64,000 bases of DNA from the NCBI GenBank assembly GCA_009823395.1, contig CM020501.1:2133361-2197360 (forward strand), in the 5' to 3' direction. The notes beneath the pieces are model-generated. The model was given only the letters and a program-made list of their open reading frames with translations, was not told where the DNA came from and searched no databases. The translations under genes were made by a program, and so were the position numbers. The stretch comes from Thamnaconus septentrionalis (taxonomy: Eukaryota; Chordata; Actinopteri; Tetraodontiformes; Monacanthidae). The stretch's first letter is position 1. Each line of letters starts with the position of its first letter. Shown here piece after piece: positions 33,578-55,818 of this stretch.

Positions 33578-36500
33578 TGCAGTCATAGTTCACGTTTGCG
33601 CATGAACACAGGCGAGCCGGGGAGTAGTCGTCACTGCCGCCGCAGCCGCACCTGGTGAGATCCAAGTGACAGTGAGAAGCACCGAGAGGGGAGACAAGAG
33701 CGAGTGCTGAGGTCTGTTGATCTATTTTTGCTGCAGAGCAGAGCAGCGGCTAGGAGGCGGGTAGCGGAGGGGGGAGGGAAGGGAAAGGTGGGCGAAAGCT
33801 TCCTGCATTTTTCATCGCCCTGTACGACTCCCCCGACCCCTCCTTCGCTCTCTACCTCCCTCCCCCAAGCATTCAGGTGTCCATGGCCCCGTCCGTTGCA
33901 GCCAGGTAGCGCTAACGCGGCGCACAGCGGAGGTGGGAACGTTCCCTCTGCCTGCCGCCTGGAATCCGTCTGGAGGCGGCGACACAAACGGATATTAGTC
34001 GGGGCTGCCATCGCCACCGCCTCGGCTGAAATGAGAAAACAAACAACGCTGTGAACTAAAAAGAGGGGGGGAGGTAGGAGGAGGGCAGGTTGGTGGGGGG
34101 GAGCTTATCGCCGCCGCTTCCAAGACTAATTTCCCCCAAAGCTCCGGCGCTGTTGCCAACGACAGCGAGGATCCAATTTGACTCAGGGAACGTTTGGAAC
34201 AATGCGCGCTGTTTAGAAAAAGAAAAGAAAGAAAACAAGGTTTTTGTTGTTTTGCATCCAGTCGACTCTCATCGTTGTTAACAATCATATCTGGCTGAGA
34301 ATTAACAGCTGAACTTATTGAGTACTCCAGACTCACTCCACTGGAGGATTCTTTTTAGTTTCTTGTCCAGCAGTCTCAGTATATTTACTCCTGATTACTT
34401 TTACACAAAGAAACCAAAACACTTCCCTGCATCCCTGGACACTTCCAGGATCTTGCTCAGGATGTTTATTCCGGAGGAAGAATCGTCCTTGTGTAAAAGA
34501 CGTGAGAGAAAGACACCCAAAGCTGGTGATATATTCCAGACATTGCCCCCATTCCTTTCCTCAAACACGTTTCAAATCCTCCCGGTGTTAACCAAGCTCC
34601 AAATCTCATCACGGCGGCAAAGTGTTTTCAGGATGGACTTCAGACAACAGCGGCGCCAGAGACCAGACCACCGTCTTCAATTTGGGGAGAAATAAAAGGG
34701 AGAGCGTCGCTCGCCGGGCATCACAAGGAGGGCCACTAATGAAGGCTTGATGAGGACGCGTCTCTGAATCCACCGGCGTGATTAGGCTTTAATTACAGAG
34801 AGCTGCCTCGACATATTCCCTATAATTGGAAATACCTAATGACTCCTCATGAAACTCCCAGCAATCCGAGGCTGACGTACCCCTCCCCTCCTGCCAGGGC
34901 CGGGGCGAGGCCGGGATCGACCAGCTGAGGTTCTGCTCTGCGGCACTTTTGGGCCGACGCTCGTCTCGACGGGGGATTAATCCCCCAAGCGCGCTCCATG
35001 TAATCTTCAGCAAAAGGGGGGGTGGGGTTTCTGAGGAACACAACGAGACATTGAGGGGTATTTTGGGGAAATTTGCGCACATCGTTGTCTCTGCGTTGCC
35101 AGATGTGACAACGACATCCCGACGCGGCTGCTAGCACGCCCACGAGACACCCACAGGGTTTGGCAGCAGCCCAGGTGAAATCTTCTGTTGGAGGCGGGGT
35201 AAATAAAAAGAGGAGAAGAAGAACAAATGAAAGGGGCCCTTACGTGGCGCCGCTTAAGTGAATCAGCGCGTGGCCCCGAAGAATGGGCCTTTCTTTCTAT
35301 CCCAACAGTCTCCCCAATTGGGTGCCGTCACACCGTTTATACTCCGTGAATGGCAGCGACAACGGTGGAGTCATTGTACGTAAGACAAAGGCCACATTTC
35401 CGGGGAGGTGCTCAGGTGTTCCGCCGGTGAATAGCCAGGCAGGGACCGTCGACCATTCAAGGACGAGCTGATAAGGCTCCGGGACGCCAAACAATGAGAG
35501 AATTTTTTTTCAAAAAAAATGAGAAAAATACATTTTGAAAAAAAGTCCATTATTATGTGTACAATGTGCAGGATTTCCCTGTGGTCAGGAGTTCCGCACC
35601 TGCTGTTTTAACGTCAATGGTTTCGCCGGAGAAAACTGCACGCTGCCGTGCAGGTTGGAGGATAACATGTCGAGATCCTATCGCGCTGGGCTTTAATCCT
35701 GCTGTTGGAGAGGATTCAGATCATATCGCTGGAAAACAAACGAGTGAAGTAACCGTCTGGGATCGAGCGCCACGTCACACCAGGCAATCAACAGCAGTGT
35801 TTATCACCGGGGCTGTTTTTTGTATTATTCCGATTATTCCGCTCGGGATCCCCGGAGTAATTAGCCCCTGTGAAAAAATCCACCTCTTTGTGCAGCAGGT
35901 CTGAGCGCTGATTCGAGAAACTGTCGGGCTTGATTAGTCGAGACGGAAATGTAGCAAACGGTGTCTTTCCATCCTTTAGGCTTTCATCCTCTATAAATTG
36001 TTCTTCAGCTTCACCTGGCCAAGTTTCATTTTAAATTTGTGCCTCTTCGCGGCGTTTGTTCCTGTGGGACAAAAACACTTTCGAGTGGTTGGATTGGACA
36101 AATGTAGCTTTCTCTCGGTTTCTTCTGTGCTAACCTATGAAAAAAGTAAATATATATTACTTACTATTGGGGAATAGTACTAATTCATAAACTAAAGCAA
36201 CTACATTGGAAGAAATTCAACGTCCAATGTTCCTTTAACTCTAAAGTTACCAAGATTGCAGCAATTAGCATGCTAGCTACCTTCAAAGCACTTGCATTTA
36301 CACTACATTTAAACTTGCGGTGTGGTTGCCAGTAAAATTTGATGTGTTGCCTGAAAAAAATAAATTGTGTGAAGCTCTGGTAAAATTAGCCGGCGGCCGC
36401 TAGCATGACTTGGCATTTCAGTGACTGCACCGGCTGGAGACGTGAAGCCACTACTAGGTTTGTGTGAGGGCTAAATTCCATAATTGGGCTTTAACCTTTA

Positions 36501-36779
36501 TGAGTGTGCGTCGATGCCGACGTGTTACGCCATTAAGCCCATTTAGCAGCGCTGTGAACTCACGCATGGGACCATTTCCATCACCGCCGGATGGAAAATG
36601 ACGAGGAGGAGGTGGAGGAGGAACAGGAAGAGGAGGAGGAGGAGGGAAGCGCCGGCGACCTTTCGGTTTTTGAAAAATGACTCCATCGCCTCCAATTCTG
36701 CCGCTTGTCTTCGGGATTGACGGCGGAGGCGAGGGGTTTTGGCGGGGGTTGGGGGTTTGGTAGGATGGTAGGTAGATAC

Positions 36780-37170
36780 CTCCTGTCTGTAATTAGAGAT
36801 AATAAAAAAAGAATATCAAGTTCGACAGATACATGTTAGCTGCTTGATGAGGGTTGCCCGTTTCAATTAGGGGGAGCATTAAATGAAACAAAAAAAGGAG
36901 AAAGAAAAAAAACCTTATGGGACCGTCTCGGCGCTGCAGACGAGGAGAATTAATACGCTGCGTCGGGGCCATTTACCAGCCTGTAATTACTCCCTAATTA
37001 CCCATTAGTTATTCGATTACCCTTTTATCAACTAGTCATGGTCAAAAGGCAGCAATAGTGGATAAGTCATCACCTTGGACGGCAACAGATGTAATTAACG
37101 CCGCCAAACGCACAGCATTCTGGCCCATTTCCTGCCTTTGATCTATAAACGAGCCATAAATCAGAGGACC
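36780..37170. promoter_or_regulatory. Candidate TAATTA-rich enhancer 3' of klf7
   Basis: About 390 bp without simple repeats except short A runs. It contains at least five TAATTA-type cores (near 36790, 36982, 36995 and 37091, plus AATTAATA near 36949), ATTAGTTATTCGATTAC, and TTGATCTATAAACG. It lies about 300 bp beyond the probable end of the klf7 3' UTR. The density of homeodomain-type sites and low repeat content suggest a developmental enhancer. Conservation could not be tested. Confidence 0.35.
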
Positions 37171-37439
37171 TTCCGTCTTTATTTCTTTATTTTTTCCCCC
37201 AAAATGAGGGGGATTTGAGATTTGAGCTGCCGATGGTGTGAACTAATAAACCTGCCCACAATTTTTTTTCTTTTATGCAGAAGGTTTGCACTTTTAAGGA
37301 GGCAAAACCGATGCAATGTTTTATTTTTTGAGCAAATATATAAATGTGGGAATATAAATGTGCGATATATATGGGGACTGAATGACCAGACAGGAAGTGG
37401 AACTGGTGGCCGCATGTGAGGAAAAGCCACAAATACTCC

Positions 37440-40400
37440 AGACTGCTTCTACCATTTATTACACATAATTACATTCTTAAATAAAAACGATTCACCCAAC
37501 AGCTTCCTTGCATAGAGATGTTACAATACCAATTTAAAAAAGGAATTATGAAACAAACCAGTAACAAAAATAAATCTTTTCTCATTTTTTTTTTTACCCC
37601 CAATAATAAACATTGTCGTACATCATAATATACAAATAATAATTTACTCTGTACAGCAAGGGAAGGGTGGGGCTACGGCGGGGGGTAGTGTGGGGAGGCA
37701 GGGTGAGGAGTCTAGGGGGAGTCAGCCACAGCGGCGACGGCAGGAGGGGGGTCATGTGGTAGGAACTGGTTATGTGGGGTGCGTTTGATTTGGGATTCAG
37801 ACCTGGTGGGGGTGGAGACACAAACCCCACCCCCCCACTTCTAAACCCACCCACTTCCTTTGAGAAGCGGCAGCCGACAGTGAAACAACAGTGAGAAAAA
37901 ACAAACACACACAAGTTGAGTGTGTGTGTAAGTGTTGTGTGCGTTTTTTTGTGACTATATGGACATTGTGTTCAGTGTCGTGGTTACAAACAGACGGAAA
38001 GTGTCAGAAAAGTGGATGATTTCTTTTTTTTTTTGTTTAGCGGCCCTCCCCCTCGAAATCCCCCCAAACAAATAAAAAAATAAAATTTTAAAAAATCAAA
38101 GTGCAAATACAGACGGACAAAGAAACACACAGGCACAGCAGAATTGACAATCATTCATTTTGACACAGAAGTGAAAAAAACGTAAACCTGCAGTGACGAC
38201 GTGAAATCTGAAAAAAAAAACCAAAACCAAAAAACAAAACACATTCACATTTTTGTTTTTTGTTTTTTGTGAGATCTTGGCAACGTAGAAACGTCCAGAT
38301 TTTTAGCACTGCGACTGTCCTGCGATGTGAACGTTCTCACATCTCGGCGTCAGCCAGGAAAAAAATATAACAAAAAAGAAAAAAAGAAAAGAAAAAAGAC
38401 AAAACATTTGGTCTGAAAAAAATCTCCATTCGTTGTTCCAGCAAAAACACTTCTGATTTTCCACACACACATATTCACAAGCAGTCAGCTGGACTCGACA
38501 GTGCCTCACTGAAACATGGACACACACACATAATGTAGAGCTGCCATTGATGATAGAGCCATGGCCCTACCTCCACCTCCACCTCCACCCCCCACCGGGC
38601 TAACACTGCTAGCATCGCGCTTCATCTCCCATGCAAAATGTCGTGAATAAAACTAAAAAACAACAATCCCGCAAAATTGTTTCCGTTGGTGCTGATTCAC
38701 GGCGACGGACTGCAAAAAAAAAAAAAAAAAAAATCAAAATCAAAAGCAAGAATTTGCACTCTTTCTGTCTCGCCTCGGCGTTCCGAGAGGAGTTATTTTG
38801 GGGCGGGAGGTGATTCAGCTCCAACTTCTAGCAGAGAAGCAGACAATCGTGGGTCTGCAGTGTGATTGAGCCGCCGCCGCCAGCACCACCGCATTTACAC
38901 ACAGAATTGAGACTCATGTTCACCTCAAAATAAAAAGTAAAAAAAGACTAAATACCTTTTACTATCGGAGAGATTCAACCACAATCATCTACTTTTTTGT
39001 CCCAGCTGCCTGTTTGATCCATGCGGCGCCGCCGCAGCAAAGTCTGTCTCCAGTCCCGGACGCGTTTTCCCGCCTTTTTCTTAATCTAAGTATTTTTTTT
39101 TTTAGCCGATTGAAGATGTGATGCTAAAAAAAAACTGCAACCACAGAAACACGGACAGAGTCCCCGTAGCTCTGCCGTCAAATGGCCAAGGTCAAATGCT
39201 AATGCTAGTTCTAATGTGTGATGTGTCTGTGTATGTGTGTGCATGTTGCTGACTGAGCGGATCCGTTTCAGTTTCCCCCCGCTGGCAACATCGTCACCTC
39301 CCGCCGCTTCCGCCACTAGCAGCGCTAACAGCCGCGACTCCCCACCACTTATCCTGCATCCCATCATCCCTTGGTTCCAGTATAAAAAAAAACTAAACAA
39401 AAAAACGTCGACATAGAAATGGCTCCCAGCAGGATCTCCTACGTTTCTATTTTGTTGGTGTTGGGTTTTCTTTTGGACAGACTTATGACAGATACATTCA
39501 CATTTAATTGATTGAATTTGTGTCTTTTTGCATCTTTGCCGGGGTGAGAAAAAAAGATTCTGCACGGCGACACACACACACGCGCGCACTCACACTGGGA
39601 TTGGGAATTCTACAGGAATGTTGCCGGATGTGCATAGAGGGCCTGATTGGGAGAAGTTTTCTGTTTTTTTTTTTTTTTAGCTAGGCAGTGGTGATAATCC
39701 ATCGTCACAGACACTGCTTGAAATCTTTTCTTTATTTTTTTCAACCCTCTGCAATCAGGTCTCGTTTAGTGGACGGAACTGGGATGGGCCATCTTCATCA
39801 TCTAGAAAACAACAGTAGCCTTTATCGTACATCGCCATCTTGTTCTGTGTGCTATCGCATTCGGCTAGCTGCTGAAAAAAGAAATTGTGCATGTGGGGCG
39901 TCCACACTCGGGCAGCATGTAAAAAAAAGTCACATTGGCAAGTCCCGATTTGTCTCCCACTTCAATGGGGGAATCATTTGCATTTTTTAAAATTATTATT
40001 ATTCTTAATTTCATTTCATTTATTTTGTATTTTTTGTTGTTTTTTTTCTAGAAAAAGTTTGCAAAGAGTCCATTGTGCAAGGGTTCCATCCCGGAGGGGG
40101 GAAATCTCATCCCATTTTCGGGGAGGGAAAAAAAAGAGAGACGTTGGCTTTTTCCACGAGACGAGATTAATTAGCCTCGTCCGGGCGTCCACGACATTCG
40201 TGGAGCCCGCCGCTTCCTTTACCACGACCCCAATCAGTCTCGGCGCCACATCCCGTCTCTGGGTCGTCGTCCACAAATCCAATCAGCAGCTCCGCCGCGC
40301 CAACATGTGCTTCCCGATGCCGTCGAAGAAGATGAAGGGGAAAAAAGCATTTTTTTCTAAATGGATCTGGCAGGAAGATGAAAAATTTGACAAATTATGA

Positions 40401-40850
40401 TCCCTCCAGTTCGTGAGATAACAAAAGAAAAGGGGGCGGGCACTGTGAAGGCTAGCGGGAAGTAGCACGAGCGCTTCTACTCGGCTCAGTTGCGCCGCCT
40501 GTTGGGTCAAGAACGTCCTGCGGATGGAACCTTAGCGGCTAGGAAATGCGCTAGGAAATGACTGTACAAGATGTTCCGAAAACCACAGATGGTTCGTGAG
40601 CTGCACGGATGAGGGACTAGCAGAGGTGGGCTAGCGGAGGGGGGCTAGCACACGTCGTCGTATGAGTTTTTTTCCGCGAAAGATTAAAAGATCAAAATAA
40701 GAGCTGCCAGGAAATGCTCCGTAATGCGACGTCCAGGCCTCCCAGATGGCAAAGGTTTTTGAGATGTTGTCCAACCAGTGATTGGTGGGAGGCAGAAGGG
40801 GGGGGGGGCACCAACATCCGCTGACCTTAGGGCGACCTCTGGGCGACCCC
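37440..40850 (-). other. klf7: Probable klf7 3' UTR
   Basis: About 3.4 kb after the klf7 stop on the minus strand. It is AU-rich with U runs, has no competing gene, and a minus-strand AATAAA (plus TTTATT at 37455-37460) near its end, preceded by AU-rich TTTGTATATTATG-like sequence. Long 3' UTRs are known for KLF7 in vertebrates. The exact end is inferred; an earlier poly(A) site is possible. Confidence 0.5.
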
Positions 40851-50710
<9,860 letters not shown>

Positions 50711-53700
50711 CTGAGGGAGAGAGGGAGAAAGAGAAAAAATACTCAATTTAGAGGCACTTCAGTTAGTTTACCGACTGCAGATTCCGCTTTTAAAACGCTC
50801 GCCCCGGCTCTCAGAGCCCACTCGTCCGATTTTAGTGGCTGTTAGATCAGCATGGACACACCTTTGAAACGCCTGCTGAGAGAGAGACAGAGAGAGCAAG
50901 AGAGCAAAAAAATCCACAGGGAACCATCCGCTCGCCTGAGCGCTGCACAACTCGCATGGCGCGTCCTTGCTGATACCCAGTGTGCGAGACGGCCGGGATT
51001 AACCTGGCAGCACCGGCAAAAAGGGCGGCTGATTGCACACTGATTGATTGTCGTCGTACCGGCAGCAGGAGTCCTGAACTGCCAGCGGAACTCTGTCCGA
51101 TCAAACGTCCTACGGAGGGGGCGTGAATGTGGGGGGGACGGGGCGGGGGGGGCAGGGTTTGACAAGTGGGGCCTAGATAGGAAGATTTATTCAGCTGTAG
51201 TTACGGTCCGCTTCCTACCCCATTACTGCTAACACCTCAGCTCTCCTCCCAGCGGAGGGCAAGTAAGAGACTACGTCCCCCCCTGCTATCAGATACCCTG
51301 AGACGCCTGTCGCTCCTTCACCAAAGGATGAGGCTATTATGTTGGAAAGGAGCGGCCGCCAGTTTGATCCTGGCGATGGCTGCTGCTGCTGCCATCGTGT
51401 AGCCGCTAACGCGATCCGACAGCCGGAATGGCGGCTAGCGGCTCCGGCGGGCTTCATTTGTGTGTAAATAGGCAGCGACAGACGGGAGTAGCTGGTTCCA
51501 TTATCAGGAATAAGCTTTGCGCAGACTGAGCACATCAGAGACTTTCCCTTGTTTGCGCCTTCTAAAAATAAAAGCGGGTGTGTTTTTTTTGGGGGGTGGG
51601 GTTTGTTGCTAAGGGTAGCGTACGTCGCCGCTGTCTTCAAGGAACAAGGAGTTGTTGTTTTTGTTTTTGCCGACTGTTTGAATGATTCTGACATCAGATT
51701 AAAGGTCCAACGTGCACAAATTTGGCCTGATTTATGATTATTTTTTTTTATTTGTAAATGCTTAATATCCTGCCCATAAATACATTAAGAAAAGTGTATA
51801 CACAAATCACAAAAAAGTAATTTTGTTTTCCGACACACATAACGGTTCTAATTTATGTATAACAATATACATAGATCAATGGATTTACTCCTAGTTATCT
51901 GCCATCTTGCACCGCCATATTTCTAAGGAAGCCCGGTGTGGAAAACCCAGCTGCCTGACAGTGCGTTTCTTACTTATGGTGAACGGTGGCGACCTCAAAT
52001 AAACCAACTAAGAAGAAGGTGGACGAGGTATCCAGGTTTGTGTGCGCAGGCCACCATAGTTCACTGGCAAGCTAAGGAGAGGGAGGGTGAGCGAATGAGC
52101 GCTGCAATCTAAAACCTGACCACGAGATGGCAGAATTTCGCACGCGGTACCTTTAAATCAATATGTTTTTATGGGCAGCGTATAAAGCTTCTACCAATAT
52201 AAAAATCATAATCAGGCCAATGGTGAAGGATGAATAAGGGTGAAGGCCCTGGAAATCAGGATTGGACGGTGATTAAATGCTCGTCCTTGATATTCCTCAC
52301 CAAACAAGAGTCTTCATCTCAGAAAAAAAATGAAAAGAATTATCCCATTCTTAATTTTCACCCTCTATTTTGTTCCTTCCTTTCCTTTCCCTGAAGCGAG
52401 GGCTAATTATCGGCTAAAACCTGCTAGTTAGCGGGCAGGGATTTTCTTTTGCTAAAACGCTTAGGACGGCAAAGCAAGGTGAGCACCAGTGTGTGTGTGT
52501 GTGTGTGTGTGTGTTTGTGTGGTAGAGATAGTTCAAGGGAGTGGAAAAGAGGATAGACGCGGATGAAGGGAGAAGAGAGGAGAGGGAGTGGAAGAGGGAG
52601 ATGGGAGGGGGAGGTGGAGGAGGCAGGAGAAAGGTGTCGACTCGGTCTTTCTCCGCAGGAGGTGCGAATCCCTTTTGGAAGCGTGACATTTGGCGTAAAC
52701 GGGATCCTGTCAGCGGGGGCAAGACACAAGCCACCTGCGTGAGCACGCGCACACACACACACACGCACACAAGTGTACGTGCACGACTCTTGCACAACAC
52801 CCGGGTGCGGTGTTGTGCACGCCGGCGTGGGAGCGCCGGCCTGTTTTTGACGGTAAGGGTAAGACGGATGAAAGGAGGCCCAAGGGTGAGTCGGGTGAGG
52901 CGGCCTGTCACACCCGCTCTTTCTTCCTCCCCGTCACTCCGTCAAGGCGTTCCTCCCCCTCCTTTTCTTCAACCCCCCCAGGTGGTGACATTAACATTGT
53001 AAGGGAGAAGGTCACGCAGTTATCTGTGCGTGTGTGTGTGTGCGTGCGTGTGTGTGTGTGTGTGCTGTATGCAGCTGTGCGTAATTATGTCGCTTCTCTC
53101 ATCATTCATTTTTTTTGCAAGTGCACGTGCGAGCCAGCGGCATGCAGGCATAATAAGCCCCTGTGTAATCAAGCACCTTCGTTCCAAGGCGCCAAAAACC
53201 AGGGTCCTGCGCAGCCAAGTCCCACCTCGGTTCTGTCCAGCCAACATCAGACTGGCTGTCCAATTCCTGAAAGGCTTTTCGGGGTGGGTGGCGGACTGGA
53301 GGGTGCTGGGGGGGACGATTGCTTCGCGCCAGCCAGGATAAGCCGAGAAAATCCAACGGCTCTTCCAGCAGCAACAACAAGCACAACCTCCAAATTCTGA
53401 GGCGGCGGTGGTGACCCACACCTGACACGGATCCAAGCGAGCCGAGGATCCAAGTCCGCCTTCAGTTGGACTGGAGGAATCCGGCTCGTGCCCACTTTAG
53501 TTGAATTTCCAGAGATTTCCAATTTTTGAATCCAAATTTTCTCGCTTTGGTACTTAGGATAACAGAAAACCAAGTCGTGAAAGTGCCAACATTTTTTGCA
53601 ACATAATTATGGAAAAGGCATCATTGGACCGACAATGGGGTCACTAGGGTCACTAAGGTCACATCAGCGCACAGACCTCCACCTTCCGCCGTGGGTTCAA

Positions 53701-55782
53701 TCAATTTTACGGCCGGCTAAAGACGGGGAAAATGACTTGACAACTTTTCTTTGACAACGAGGTCTCACTTCAAAATCCTTCTGTCTACCTTTGACCCCGG
53801 CTGCTGATCCTCTCACGCCGTCACGCCGTCACGCTGGAGGCAGCGCCAAAGACGTGTGCCCGCCTGCCGTCACCATCAAAGCACCTTCTGCCTCCCGACT
53901 GTTAGCGCCCCGCTATGTTGGCTAATAAAAAGGCCCGGGTTATAAATATGAAGAGAGCATCGTGCATAATGCCCTGGAGCGAGGCCCCAAAACATCACTA
54001 AACAGATAAACGTAATGGGGCGGACACGCCTCATTAATTTTAGGATAACGTGTTTAATGTTTTTTTTTCCTCCTTCTTTTGGTGGATGTGGCGATGATAG
54101 AGACGAGGTGCTATGAATAATGTTCAACACAGGCCGAACAACCGACTGACGCTGGAAGGGTTGAAAAGGGCAAGGACCGCGAGGAGCGAGGGGAGCCGCT
54201 ATTGTTGAATGGAGAGGGGAGGCTGGGTGGGGGCACCAGGCTGTCACATCTTTTTAGAAATGACCCATGATTCCCTGCAGCGGCAGCCCCTCTTTGAAAG
54301 GCTGCATCATTCTGGTTTGGATTCTGCTTTTTTTGTGCTTCAAGCGTACTCAGAATTAGTGTCCATAAAGCTCCAAAACCCACTAATTAAACATTTTTAT
54401 TGCGCAAAACAAACCCAAAAAACATTTTTTTTTACTTGTCTCTATTAGCTTAGTATAAAGCATAGCATATTTGCTGTGTTTAGCTTTATTGCTAGGCAAC
54501 ATTTATCTTCAGGATCAATAAAGTTCTACCTAATGTTGTCATAAAGGGACTGAATTAGGTGTCATTTCACTGCTAAATGTCATGGCTTTGCACTTTTTGC
54601 ATGTCAACCAAAACAATCAGGCTCCCCGATCACACCCTATTCAGGTTCATAACATTTGTTTTCTCCTGAAGTCAAAAACATGAACCAATCCAGCAGTTGC
54701 TAATATTTTTGTGGGATCTACTTAAAATTTACTGGGCACTTGCCAGTCTGGCTGAAAACTGTTTTATGCTTTTTACGCTAATTGAACCTCAGCGTGCGGC
54801 AGCGGTTGCGAGAGTCGGAGCACAACAATTGTCGGCGTCTTTCTCTCCGGCGCAGTCCAGCGTCTAATTGGAAAAACATGACTCTGCAGCACTGACGTGA
54901 CATTCTGATTATTTGTTTGGCCCGTTTTATATTTTGTTTTATTTTGAGGTTGGGGGTGGTGGGGGTTGTTTTGTTTTGTACGAAATGCTTGATTACCCCC
55001 CTTTTTATTTTGTAGGGAGAGAATGTCACGCTTGAATTAGCAGCCCTGAAACTGCTCCTTGTCCTTGCGTCGCCTTCTTCCAACCCATCTGTTGGTTGCC
55101 CGTTGTTTGCTTTTATTGAAAAAAATTATAAAAAGAACGCAACCTCTACAACAACTGGCAGTGGGTCGGATAAAAAAAAAAAATCCTCCTGAAAAATTAG
55201 TTGCCTCGAGCTGGACGAAGGACTCACACTGATCCCCAGGATAGAATCATTGCATCTTTTTTTTCTCTCCTCACGATTTCATATTTTTTTACGAGCCGCT
55301 CTTACACTTTAGTGACTTTGTCAACAGCCGTCTCTGTTACTGCGACACACACTGCCACTTTTATGGAGGCAAAACTTCAGCTGGACGCTTCATCTGAGCC
55401 AATGGTGCGCCTGCAGTGTGCGTGTTTGTTTGTCTGTGTGTGTGTGTGCGTGCGTGTGTGTATGTGCGTGTGTCTCCCTCATTGATCGGACACCACCAGC
55501 CATCAACTGTGCACTGACAGCTAAATGACCAGCAGCCCGGTCGGTGGCCATCTCTCACAGATAGCCTTGGTGTGTGTGTCTGTGTGTGTGTTTGTGTGTT
55601 TGTGTGTGTGTGTGGTGAGTGTGTGTGTGTGTGTGTGTGTGTTTTTGTGTTGGTGGTGCCTTAATCGATACAGAACCAACGGTTGCAGACGGGAGCTCAT
55701 CAGCGGCGGCCGTCGCCGCTGACAGAGGCCGTAATCTATCGGGCGGCTCTGCAATACTTACACAGCAGAAGCACCCACAAAC

Positions 55783-55818
<36 letters not shown>

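Larger units (their letters stand above)
28570..36779. other. Intergenic stretch between methyltransferase and klf7
   Basis: No exon was recognised in about 8.2 kb. Contents are A/T runs (28860-28900), a G/C-rich patch (29800-30640) with GGAGG runs, CA/TG arrays (30920-31119), a long GA array (33494-33573), short CA runs (33276-33320) and GC-rich, TAATTA-containing non-repetitive pieces (for example 31930-32010 and 34730-34990). Frames up to 174 codons overlap proline-, serine- or glycine-rich sequence and lack splice context. Confidence 0.5.
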
